A stretch of DNA of 64,000 nt from Laguncularia racemosa (taxonomy: Eukaryota; Streptophyta; Magnoliopsida; Myrtales; Combretaceae), in NCBI GenBank assembly GCA_037954665.1, contig JBBMOL010000285.1:310001-374000 (forward strand). The letters run 5' to 3'. Under the pieces are notes generated by a model, which saw only the letters and a list, made by a program, of their open reading frames with translations, ran no database searches and was not told the DNA's origin. Each line of letters begins with the position of its first letter. The stretch's first letter is position 1. This document shows, one piece after another, positions 48,521 to 59,200 of this stretch. A program made the position numbers and the translations under genes.

Positions 48521-49806
48521 TCTCTTCAGTCAAAACTGCTAAGTTTTGAATTATTGAAAGAACAATATATATGTGATGAGGAATTCAAAACTGTTATGGA
48601 GAGTTGTTATGGGGGCAAGATGCATGATGGTTATTGCATGATTGAGGGGTTTCTGGATAAATCAGGAAAACTATGTATTCCTTCTGGATCTGTGAAGGAG
48701 TTATTGGTGAGGGAAGCACGTGCAGGTAGATTGTCTAGACACTTTGGTGAGAAGAGAACTCTAGCCATATTGAGGGAGAATTTCTATTGGAATGGTATGA
48801 TAAAGGATGTCCATAAGGTATTAAAAAGGTGTGGTATTTGTAAGAGAGCTAAAGGGAAGAAAGGTGTACAGGGTGAGTACATGCCTTTGCCTATACCAGA
48901 TAAAACCTAGACTAATATCAATATGAATTTTGTGTTGGGGTTACCTAGAACACAAATGGGAAAAGATTCTATTATGGTGGTTGTTGACAGGTTCAGTAAA
49001 ATGTCACATTTTGTGCCTTGTCACAAAACAGATGATGCCCTTTTTATTGCTAACATTTTTATGTAGGAAATTGTCAAATTACATGGAGTCCCACACAGTA
49101 TAGTATCAGACAGAGACACTAAGTTTCTTAGTTTCTTTTGGAAGACATTATGGAAAAGACTAGGTACTAAGCTTATGTACAGTACCTCTTGCCATCTACA
49201 GATAGACGGACAAACAGAAGTTGTCAACCATACGCTTAGGAATCTACTCAAAGCAATAGTTGGCAAGAATCTTATTGATTGGGACTTATGTCTTCCTATT
49301 ATTGAGTTCGCTTACAATAGGTTTACTCATAGTTCAACCAGTAAGTCTCCCTTTAAAGTTGTTTATGGCTATAATCCTTCTATTCCATTGGATTTTATAG
49401 TAAGACCAGCAACAAAGGAAGAGAGTCTTAAAGGAGTTAACCAAGCCAGGAAAATTCAGCACATTCATGATAGAACAACTTAATGCCTTCAGAAGACCCA
49501 AGAACAACAGAGAATCCATTGATACAAACACAGAAGAACTCATCTTTATAATCCAAGTGACTTAGTCTAGATTAATCTGAGCAAGGATAGGTTTCCACAT
49601 AAGAAGTCACAGAAGATGTCTCCCAGATCAGACGGACCATTCAGGGTTTTAAAGCGCATCAACAACAATGCCTACTGGATAGAATTACCAGGAGAGTATA
49701 GAGTATCAGCGACCTTTAATGTTGTAGATCCATCACCATACTTATCAGACGACATGCATGAAGACCTATCAAATTTGAGAGCAAATCTTCCAGAAGCCCA
49801 AGGAGA
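48521..49806 (+). pseudogene. G3 integrase
   Basis: One frame with a few TAG stops (48908, 49064 region, 49482) covers the whole integrase. The zinc-finger region 'REARAGRLSRHFGEKRTL' and 'YWNGMIKDVHKVLKRCGICKRAK' shows the CxxC, while the first His of the family pattern REAH is Arg. The catalytic core starts 'MNFVLGLPRTQMGKDSIMVVVDRFSK'; the first Asp of the DDE triad is Asn (AAT at 48926-48928). 'VSDRDTKF' and 'IDGQTEVVNHTLRNLL' keep the second Asp and the Glu. 'EFAYNRFTHSSTSKSPFKVVYG' follows. The C-terminal tail is 'DGPFRVLKRINNNAYWIELPG' and 'FNVVDPSPYLSDD', continuing into the LTR. Confidence 0.92.
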
Positions 49807-50811
49807 TGATAGGAATCAGACTCCTACAGGACCTATCACCAGGGCCCAAACTAAAGGTCTACACAACTTAGTGTTGAGAATCTTACATGAGAAACCCAAT
49901 CCTGAGGAAGCTAATTTATTTTCTTCATTCCTACCTTATAATTGTTATGCATTCCAATAGGTTCACTTATCAGTCCTATAGGGTGCCAAATCACCTATAC
50001 TTTTGAGTGAGTCTGGATCCTCATCGGGGCTCAATTCAAAAGTACCCTGAAGACCAATTTCTTTTATATATTTTTCATTTGCGTGGACTATTTTATGTTG
50101 TAATTTTCTTTTGGGATACTTTCATTTTTTTTTGTAATTCTCATTTAGGACCGACCACCCTAAAAGTGGCATAGTTGTAATTTTGTGTACTTTCTAACCC
50201 AAAAGGGAGCAAGTATAAATACTTGCTTAAGTAAGGTTTTGGGAGGCCAATTTTTTAGAACAAACACTTATTTTCACGTGAGAGAATTAGGGTTTCCTAG
50301 TTCAAATTTCCTCTTATCAATTTCAATCCCAAGAGTTAAGATTGTGGCGAGTGCAACTCTTGAAATTGTGAGTTATATCAATTTCAATTTGTTGTGATTT
50401 CTTTTCTTCTCTAGTGTGTAATATCTAAGGTTGAATTGGAATATTTCTTGGTCAAATTTGATTCATAATTATTCGAATTATTGTGTTAATTTAAGTTATT
50501 ATTATACTTGATTGATATTCCTCATTTTTACACATTATTGAACCGTGAAAGTATTTATTGTGGAAGGGGGATCACGGTTATTTTCTTGTGGATTTTAAGT
50601 AGTAATCACGTGGGTTTTGAAGTATAATTTGTGATCATCATTAAGGAATATACTATTATGTTGATTCATTTCATGCAATACATCATTCAGACCATATATT
50701 GCAATTAGGGTCACGCTACAATTACTTTACCTTGAACCGAATTGTCCTAGTCATTTAGAGATTGTTATTTGGTTTAATTTGCATGTGCTTAATCCCCTTT
50801 TAGGCACATCA
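49807..50811 (+). repeat. G3 3' LTR, with the pol frame running into it
   Basis: Starts TGATAGGAATC right after AGGAGA (PPT, 49801-49806). The integrase frame stays open for about 50 codons into the LTR ('GPITRAQTKGLHNLVLRIL') and stops at 49958. TATA box at 50214-50221. Ends ..GGCACATCA before the TSD copy ACCTA. Confidence 0.92.
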
Positions 50812-50816
50812 ACCTA

Positions 50817-50906
50817 TGTTGCACATATTATCTTGTACGATCACATTGTCTTACATGGTTCTACATCGTTGTCTTACATGGCTACATTATCTTGCATGAT
50901 TCTACA
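50817..50906 (-). repeat. G2 5' LTR, right piece
   Basis: Completes the G2 5' LTR after removal of G3: 'tgttgcacatatt', 'acattgtcttaca' and similar words match 40606-40695. LTR start (minus) TGTAGAATC at 50906. Confidence 0.8.
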
Positions 50907-51785
50907 TAAAAAATCAATGAGGAATAAAGATAATGAAATCTTCACTAAGTTCAATACAAATAAAAATGAAATGTAATAAAGTTTTGCACAAAAGATATCA
51001 TGTATACTTTTTCATTATTTCTCCATCTATTTTTTTTTCTTAGATGTTTAGGGTATTTGTCTTCAAATCATGAATGGCTAGATGAGGATAAGCTAGACAT
51101 TAAAGATAAGATTTGTTCTAGATATTTCTCATTTGTTGGAGATCATAATCTTTTCTCGTTATCTTAAATTCAAAAATTTTCAAAGTCTGTAGATAATATA
51201 TTCAAAAACTATAGATTTCATATCCCATAGAAATAGGAATGTAATTTGCTTGTTATCCTTTTTGAATAATTTCTACTCACCAAATGCGACTTTAAATTTT
51301 GAAAAATATAAATCTTTATCGGACAAAATTTGCTTCGTCAGATTTAGACCAACTTTAGTTTTATTCTTAAAATTGATTATAGATTTAAATCCTTTTGATA
51401 TATTAACTAACTTCATGGAATATTTTGAATATATTACCCAAATACATTCAACTTTTGAGCTAGGTCTTCAAGTTGATTAAAACGTTAAGGACAAACTTAC
51501 TCTATAACATGTTGTTCATTTCTATACTTTTTGTTCATACAGTAGATCTACTCTCTAAGTTAGACTCTGAGTTACCTTTTGAGTAAAACTTAAGAGTTGT
51601 TCACCAAGTCTACTCTCCAAGTTACCTTTTCAGTAAAAACTTGAGTGGAAAACTTCTCTTTTGAGAGTGCCCTTTAATTAAACTAAATTACATGTATAAT
51701 ATTATTTAACTGCACACTTAATAACTTAGTTAATAATCTCTTAACTTTTTGTTATCATCAAAACTATTAACAAGAGAACTTAACA
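50907..51785 (-). repeat. Copia (SIRE-type) 3' LTR, proximal (U3) piece
   Basis: Right edge ..GAGAACTTAACA gives an LTR start TGTTAAGTTCTC in the minus orientation, followed by a GATGATAACAAAAAG block. Continues at 34886-35289. An inner near-repeat with 'aagtctactctccaagttacctttt' and 'agatctactctctaagttag...gttacctttt' (about 51540-51640) is a tandem duplication in U3. Confidence 0.75.
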
Positions 51786-51798
51786 CTCTCCCCCTTTT
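51786..51798 (-). other. Copia polypurine tract
   Basis: Minus-strand AAAAGGGGGAGAG abuts the LTR start, the strongest PPT in the window. Confidence 0.8.
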
Positions 51799-51829
51799 GA
51801 TGATATCAAAACCCTTCTTAAGTAAAAAT

Positions 51830-52969
51830 ATTAAAAACATCTATTCAAATTTTTAGACTCGATTCCTTTTTCTTTATTAATACTTTGAGTTTTTGTTTAA
51901 TTTTCACATATTTTTCTCCCCCTTTTTGTTATAAATAGATAAATAAATAAATAAATAAAATAATGAGAACATTAACAGATAACAAAAATGCAGTAGTAGA
52001 ATGAAAAGAAGATCCATCATTAAAGGCAAATGTAATCATAAAAACAAATAATAATATAACAAGATAGTCCAAACAATACAAATATCAACTAATTTTTTTT
52101 TATTTTCTTAACAAACTTTCTAGCACATCTTTTAAATCTTCCAAACTATCTTAGAATAAGAGCATCTTCTTGAAATCCAAAGTTTGATAAAGAATGATCT
52201 GCATATTTGGTGCTGATTCCTCTAAATTTTCTTGAGGGAAGGTTTGGGCTTAAGGTGATGGTGATTTAGCATTTGAGGTAGCAGGAGATGCTAGTGCAAA
52301 GTTTTGATCCTATTCAGCATAAGCTTGTGAAGCAATAAGACTCTTTCTAGGAGAGGGTGATCTAACTAGTTCAGAAGATGGTGATGAAGTATCTGTGTCA
52401 TAATAGGTTGGATTAAGCTTTTCAAAACCTTTCAAAACATCCATCACTAATTTTTCAAGGTCCTTCCTCATTTCAGCAAATCTTTTCTCCATTAGATTAA
52501 TAAGGTCAGCATTAAGGTTAGGTCTTAAAGATTCTCCAAGTGGTTTAACAAGAACACCTTTTGAGTTACTTTCTAACTCATCATCTTCATGAACTTCCTA
52601 CCTTCGTTGATTTCAAATTTCCCTCTAGTTCTAATATTTAACTTTTTTCTTCCTCTTCTCCTTTAGAACTTCCTTCCTAACTCTCTTAGGGCATGTGTTT
52701 GCTTCCTTTGCAGATTGTTCAGTCCTCTAAACCACTTTTTGAGTCCAATGAAAGCAACCCCTTAACAATTGCCTTCAGCTTTTTCCAATTAAACTTCAAT
52801 TTATTGAACTTAAGATGTCTATACCACGCCCCATCTTTTGAAAACCAAAACTTTTCCTTCACTATAATGTTTATATGTTTCAAAATTTTTTTGCCAATCC
52901 TTTTCAATCGGACTGGTGACTTAATCTTCTTACATAGACTAAGTGACACACCTCACTTTAAGTATTCAA
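51830..52969 (-). pseudogene. Copia env-like region, C-terminal part
   Basis: Minus-strand frames with several stops: 'KIKSPVRLKRIGKKILKHINI' and 'FSKDGAWYRHLKFNKLKFNWKK' near 52760-52930, then a Ser/Pro-rich stretch 'SSPSSELVRSPSPRKS' with a helical 'MEKRFAEMRKDLEKLVMDV' segment at 52310-52492. The position between RNase H and the PPT matches where SIRE-type Copia elements carry an env-like reading frame. I cannot identify a transmembrane or fusion segment here. The region is continuous with 62135-63290 once solo LTR C is removed. Confidence 0.55.
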
Positions 52970-53499
52970 TGTAATAACCTACCTCGATTGCCTAATCCCC
53001 CGTTAAGCAACCGCGAAGTGTCTCATCTCAAGCATCGTGTTTGTTAATCAAGATAATAACATTGCCTGCTTAACGGAAGCATTCAATAACTATATTATTA
53101 CAAGCCCTCTAATGGGTCCCATTACATAACCACAGGTACACCTAAGATCCTATTAGATCACTTACAAACATTTACAACTATTACATAATCAAGTCTAGCA
53201 ATAACTACATCAATCTAGTCCTCGCATTCCTTCCCACGAACCTTACCCTTAGTTATGCGACAAGTACTTACCTTGGTTCGCCATTTCATAAGGAAATTTT
53301 GGTAGTCACGACCTGCGAGACAAAATCTATAGGAGGGTAAGTTAAAAGCTTAGTAAAATAGGAGTGCAATCTCTTAGTGATGCAACAAACACAAACGATT
53401 TCAAGCAAGTTATCATAAAAATGCTATGCAAGAACAATCATATGAATGTAGCATCTCACGTAGTCTTCCAATAACCAATATGAAGTCTAGAGTTTACCC

Positions 53500-53500
<1 letters not shown>

Positions 53501-53534
<34 letters not shown>
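53501..53534. repeat. Poly-C run of 34
   Basis: A perfect homopolymer in LTR C. The homologous place in B holds only a short G run ('agaggggcat' near 58275, opposite strand). May be real expansion or an assembly artefact. Confidence 0.9.
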
Positions 53535-54003
53535 TTAACGTTGGGTTAGGGAACCCAAAGCCACCATCAGAGCCCGGGTCTTACACCTAATTTAATTATT
53601 CTTATCACTTTATTATGATTGTGTCTTAGCTTTAGTGATCTAAGCTTTAGTGTCTCTTATACACCAAGTGTAAAGTCTTAAAAATTTTGAAAAGTTATAT
53701 AAACAATTAAAGAAAATAAATAAAATAATAAATTATCCGAAACGTAATTTTCAAACGATATTTAGTTAAATAACGAAATTAATTTAAAATTTTAAATCTA
53801 GGAATATCAAATTAAAATTTAGAGTAAATATTTATGCTCGGGATAAACAAATTAGCTTAGATGTAAGCTTTCGTAGTGAAACACTAAAAATATAAAATTT
53901 AAAGATATTCTCGAATGCGAGCGAAATAATAAAATAAAGACATTGTAATACAAAATATAATATATATAATAATATAAATATTTATATCTAGCTACAAGAA
54001 AAA

Positions 54004-54006
<3 letters not shown>

Positions 54007-54040
<34 letters not shown>
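54007..54040. repeat. Poly-G run of 34
   Basis: A perfect homopolymer in LTR B, only 472 bp from a poly-C run of identical length. The aligned position of A holds a poly-A run (about 29720) rather than G. Confidence 0.9.
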
Positions 54041-54041
<1 letters not shown>

Positions 54042-54639
54042 TTCAGAACGCATCTGACCAGACGCCACAATAGCTACAGCAAGGGAGGCATGATAGCCCA
54101 TCCCATCCTGTCCCTTACTCCCTCTTTCTTCCTTTTCTTTTTCTTTTCTTCTTCTTCTCCTTCTGCAACACACTTCTTCCTCCCTTTACTTTTTCTTTTC
54201 TTCTTCTTCTTCTGGTCACGTCTTCTTTACTTCATCCTTTTCTTTTCTTTTTCTTCTTCGGCTGCCTTCTCACACCTCCAAGTCGCGTCTTCTTTAGCAA
54301 CGTCCAGTGCCGACAATGACTCCGATTGCAGCAGCAACAATGGCGGTGGCGTATACAGCAAGTTAACGGACAGTGGCTTGGCATCGTGTCCATCTTGTCT
54401 CCTTTCCCAACGACGAAGGCAACAACTATAGCAACCACAATGGTAGCAACCCCAACGGCCATAATGACAACAACAACGACAAGGAGGATGACAGAAGAAG
54501 CAACAACAACAATGAGGACTTCGACCATGGTAGCAACCATGACGACCTCGACCCCAGTAGCAACGGCCTAGTAATGACAACAACGGCAACCACGACCTTC
54601 AACAGCAATAACAATGACGGTAGATCGTGTGTGAGGGTA

Positions 54640-56270
54640 TGTTTGTACATGTGTGTGTGCAAGTGCAGCAAGTGGGTGTGTGTGAGAGTGTGTGTGTCTG
54701 TATACGTGTGTGTGCGTAAGGGAAGAGGACCACAACAACAACAGTAGTAGCAACCACGCTGGTGGCCACAACAATAACCACAGCAGCAACAACAAACGAA
54801 CAACCACTACAAAAGCAAGTGAAGGAAGAGGAAGAGATAAGAATTTATGGGTATGTACGGGAATGAAGATGTGTATGTGTATGTGTGAAGGAAGATGTGT
54901 ATATGTGTGTACATAAATGAGGATGTGTATATGAGTGTGTATGAATGAAGGACGTGTATGTGTGTGTGTGTGAATGAAGGTGTGTAGTGCATGTGAAGAT
55001 GTGGGTATGTGACGATGGGTGGTGTGTGTGTAGGAATGTGTGTATTTGTGTTGGAAAGGAGGAGGCAAGTGCATAGTGTATGTAAGGATGTGCGTATGTG
55101 TATGTGATGGTGTGAGGTGTGTATACGAATGTATGTATGTGTAGATGATGGTGTATGGTGTGTGTATAAGGATGTGTATATGAGTATGTGTGGTTGATGG
55201 TGTGTGGTATATGTGAGGATGGTACATGTGATGGTGGGTGTGATGTATATGGAGATGTGTGTATGTATGGGTGATGGTGTGCAGTGTGTAAGGATGTGTG
55301 TATGTGTTAGTGATGATATGTGGTGTGTGCAAGAGAGTATGTATGTGTATTGAAGGTGTGGGATGTGTAGAGTATGTATATAGGAGTACGAAAGGTGTGG
55401 AGTATGTGGCATGTGTGTGTATATGGGTAGTGTGGCGTATGTGGCATATGTGTGAAGGATGATATGTGGCATGTGTGAAAGGGGGGTATGTGCATAGGGA
55501 TGGTGTGTGGTAGGTGCAGTTTGTGTGTGTATGTGTAGATGCCATGTAGCGTGTGAGGGTATGTTTATGTATGGAGGGTGTAGGGTGTGTAGTGCTAGTG
55601 TGCATATGGATGGTGTGTGGAGTATGTAGCATGTGTGTATATGTATGGGGGACGTGTGGTGTATGGATAAGTGTATATGTATAAGGAAGGAGTGGTATAT
55701 GGGGATATGTATGTGCGTGTGTGAAATAGTGTATGGTGTATAGACATGTGTGTGTGTAAGTATGGAAGCTGAGGATGATGTATGTAGGATGTGTATGTAT
55801 GAGTATGAGATGATGTGTGGAGTTTGAACATGTATGTGTAGGTATGAGATGGTCGTGTAAGGTGTATGTGGAATATATAAGTAAGTGTATGAGATGATGA
55901 ATGGTGTAGTTATGTGAATATGTATATGGGAGGTGTGTAATGTGTATAGAGTATGTGGGCAAGTATGTATTGGTGGTGTGAGGTGTAAATAGAGTATGAG
56001 CATATGTGTATGTCGATGGTGTGGAACGTATGTGGAGTATGTGTGTATGTATGCACTAGTGGTGTGTGTGTGCATGTCGACTTGAGGAGAAAAGAGGATA
56101 ATGATATGTAGTTGTCGGTGTGTGCAATTTGGTGTATGATATGGTTGTGTGTATGTATGTATATGTGCATGCGTAGTGTGTGAAGTGTGTATGCATATGG
56201 ATAAGAATATATGTATGTTGGTGTACATGTGATGTATGCGAAAGGTTAGTGTATGTATGGTAATGAAAGT
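54640..56270. repeat. 1.6-kb TG/TATG-rich tract in LTR B
   Basis: Irregular TGTGTATG, GTGTGTG, GATGGTGTG and GGTGTATGG words, interrupted near 54730-54830 by a CAACAA-rich insert. The equivalent tract in A is shorter (30880-31560). Its minus strand gives two long overlapping Thr/His/Tyr-rich frames that are compositional artefacts. Confidence 0.85.
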
Positions 56271-59200
56271 GATGATTCGTAGGACGATATTAGAGACAAT
56301 TGGATAAATGAAAGGTTCAAAGATGCTTCATGGACAAGAGAAGTGTCTATGATGGTGTAGATGGTAACGGGAATGATTCAAGCAACATCCAAGATGATGG
56401 CTTGGGAGATATTTGGAATGAAATGGATTTCATAATGGAATGTTCAAAGGATGTTGAGGAAGATCATTCTTAGCCAAATACTCTAATGCAAGATCTTCGG
56501 TTGTCCTTTCCAAGGGTATCTTGCATATGCAGAAGAAGGAATTCCAAATTTGGCAAGTCGAAGACATTCCATTACTCGACTTCTACATAAGGAAAGCAGA
56601 CAGTCGATCATAGCAACTTGGGGTGTTAGAAGCACAGATTCGTAGGAAGTTCAATATTCGAATCTTGTTCACCCAAAGTTCCTTAAAGAGAAAACTTCGC
56701 GCCTTACTATCAAACACAAGATGAGCAGAGTATACATATCGGGTGCTAGAAGACTACCAAAGTCAGGTGGAGATGCAACCTTCTATGATTAGGTTGAGGA
56801 GGCATCATAGAAGGACATTGATTTCAAGAGGAACACCAAGAGGTTATTCGCTGGAATCGCTCGACTCTAGCTAGGACTACTACAACCCTAAACAAGTGAG
56901 TGGGAAACTTAATGATATGATACCTTATTGTGTTGTATGTTGATTGCTATGAATGTTAAATTGTTGACTTGTTATATTTGCAATTGATGTGATTGTTGTT
57001 GAGTTAAGTTATGCAGTAGGGAATAATGAGTTAGGAAATAAGTTACGAAGAGTGTAGAGGAATGAATGGTCCGAGGGTATAGGTGTCGTTACCTTAATGA
57101 TAGCACCTAGTGCTATATCGCTAATGCTATAACCATAAGCCTAACCTATGTTTTACAAATTATTTTCTTCCAAATCAAACCAAAATATAGAAACTTAGAT
57201 TTTCCTTCTATAGCTACCGAGTAGGTATGCTTAGTTGGAATAGGGTATATAGGTATCATTATGTATACATGTCAGAGTTGGTTCCTAAATATGTATACAT
57301 ATACTTAAACAAACTTATTTTCATATTATATTTACAAAATACACTCATGAACTCAATCATATAAATCATGAGTACAACCTTGGTTTTTATAACTTAACGA
57401 TTTTGTATTCTTACCTTCTTAAGTACATAAGGAAAAGTGTCTAGTAAATTGTCCTTAATTAAAGATGTGTCACGAACATATATATATATATATATATTAT
57501 ATACAAATGTCCTGAGGACATCAAAAAGAAAATACGAGATGACCTTGTTGGCTCTCGAAAGTGAAAATGATAAAGCACTTGAGAAGTGCGATCACACAGA
57601 GGTGTTAGAGATGATAATTGTAAATCAACCCCAAGTAGTTAGTTTGATATGTAAGATAAATGACATAGAGGTGTCAAATATGATGATTATAAGTCAACCG
57701 AGCGATTTGACATTTAAAAAAAATGGCACAGAGAGTTGTCGAGTTAATTTAACTGGTTGTAAGACTAGATAAGTCTATGTCCACGGGACCTGGGTTTAGT
57801 ATCTGTCTTGAGTGATAAGAAAGGCATGATCTATGCTTGATTGTAATGAGTGTGAAATGGAATGTTTGATGTTTACCTCTGTGGTATGATTGAGAATTGA
57901 TTTTGATTATTTATGTTGTTTGATCACTTTAAATTAATCAATTAAAGTAGGAAGTGGATGAGATTAAAACTTGACAAGTATTTCCACAAGACATGTGCAT
58001 GAGATTGAAGGCCATCACTGCTACAGGATGCGCCAGAAGTGATCAAGATGATCGATATTCTACCAAATGCGAACTAAGTGATTAAGGGATTGTCGCACCT
58101 TGACAGTTCCAAGTTCGGCCTATCCTTGAGGGTTTTGCTCCGTTTGGTGTAAAGAGGCATGGGAGCGTTCACTATTGAATTAAGAAAATATCATAATTAA
58201 CAAAGTGATAAGATAAATAAACTAGGTAATGACCTAGGTACTAATGGTGGCTTCGGAATCCCTAACCTAAGGTCAAGAGGGGCATAAACCCTAGACTTCA
58301 CGTCGATTAGTAGAATACCACGTGAGATGCTGCATTCATATGGTTGCTCATGCATAGCATATGTTTGATAACTTAATTTGAAATTTTCTTGAGTGTACGT
58401 AGCATTGAAAGTGTTACCATTCCATTCACTGAGCTATAGTGTGCTCACCCCCTCACAGACTCTTTTGCAGGTAGCAATTATGAAAGCGCGAGATGGGATA
58501 AGATGTGAAGTGTTGAGAGTTTTAGAAGATCAAAACAACAAAGTAAGAATTGTGAAGGATAAAATTACTTAGATGAAATGTTAGGACCCCCATGTGAATA
58601 GAATTTGAAATTGAGAAACCTAGGGTTTATCCTATTTTATTGGTTGGTAGGGGATACCAATTATTTGCAATCATGGTTGACCGTGGGATACTGGATCCAT
58701 AGTTGTATTTTATTATCCAATTATATGTACTATGATTAGTTATAAATGCAATTATTTATTTAGATTCTTATGATCTCTAACTCGTAAGACAATCATCATG
58801 TAATGGGTGCACACGTGCCATGATAATTTTAGTGGAAACTTCTAAGCCTCCTTTCAGGGCATGACACCTAGCATTTACACACCCTCAAGAGACGGGCTGG
58901 ACTCGGAACCATCAAGGCACAACAATCCCCTGGTCACTTAATTCACACTTGGCGAAACAGTATTCCTCTTATTATTGCCAGCACGCCATGTAGCTGTGAT
59001 GGCCTTAAATAATGTAATATTCGTGCAATACATGTCAAGTTTTTAATTAGGTCTAAAGATTAGTTACAGTTTTAGGGTGATCATCTAAGGTCAAGCAAAT
59101 ATGCAAGAAACAATCATGCCAACATACATTCCATTCATAATGCACTCAATCATTTCACAAAGCAAGGTACATCCACATCATCAATAAGAGAACAACATCC

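Larger units (their letters stand above)
44527..50816 (+). mobile_element. G3: Ty3/gypsy element with pol but no gag
   Basis: The element spans 44532-50811. LTRs are 44532-45549 (1018 bp) and 49807-50811 (1005 bp), with ends TGAT..CATCA. The length difference is essentially a 13-bp tandem duplication near 44770. I count roughly 58 substitutions between them (about 6 percent). Target duplications are ACTTG (44527-44531) and ACCTA (50812-50816), each one transition from ACCTG, the sequence at the empty homologous site in the other G2 LTR (near 40601). The interior carries PBS, leader, protease, RT, RNase H and integrase in order. No gag is recognisable between PBS and protease. It is inserted in the 5' LTR of G2. 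Confidence 0.93.
35290..50906 (-). mobile_element. G2: Ty3/gypsy element lacking RT, RNase H and integrase core
   Basis: A minus-strand element. 3' LTR = 35290-35491 plus 40476-40695 (422 bp, split by G1). 5' LTR = 44197-44531 plus 50817-50906 (425 bp, split by G3). The interior, 40696-44196, holds PBS, gag, zinc knuckle, protease, integrase tail and PPT. The LTRs are clearly more diverged from each other than those of G1 or G3, consistent with G2 being older. Left and right flanks (AAAAT and TAAAA) are too AT-rich to prove a TSD. The interior also hosts a TIR DNA element at 41937-43213. Without RT and integrase core it would have needed enzymes from a relative. Confidence 0.85.
53664..58871 (+). 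mobile_element. Solo LTR B of the very-long-LTR family
   Basis: The unit at 53669-58866 (5198 bp) starts TGTAAAGTC, ends ..GGGCATGACA and is flanked by CCAAG (53664-53668) and CCTAG (58867-58871), a 5-bp TSD with one mismatch. The LTR C sequence is continuous across the insertion point: the piece left of B follows on directly from the piece right of B when C is read on the minus strand. B is therefore younger than C. It has the same internal order as A: AT-rich start, pyrimidine tract, CAA-rich block, long TG-rich block, conserved 2-kb end. No coding sequence. Confidence 0.83.

Noticed and set aside
35285..50911. A TSD for G2
   Set aside because: Flanks AAAAT and TAAAA share only A-runs in AT-rich DNA; not informative.
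53852..54173. Frames with polyproline runs
   Set aside because: They are translations of the poly-G(34) homopolymer on the minus strand.
54568..56228. 464- and 473-codon minus-strand open frames
   Set aside because: They overlap each other in different frames and are made of translated CA/TA simple repeats; no domain, no conserved counterpart in A.
29104..58866. A and B as the two LTRs of one giant element
   Set aside because: Each has its own flanking 5-bp duplication, there is no PBS after A and no PPT before B, and the DNA between them belongs to the Copia nest.
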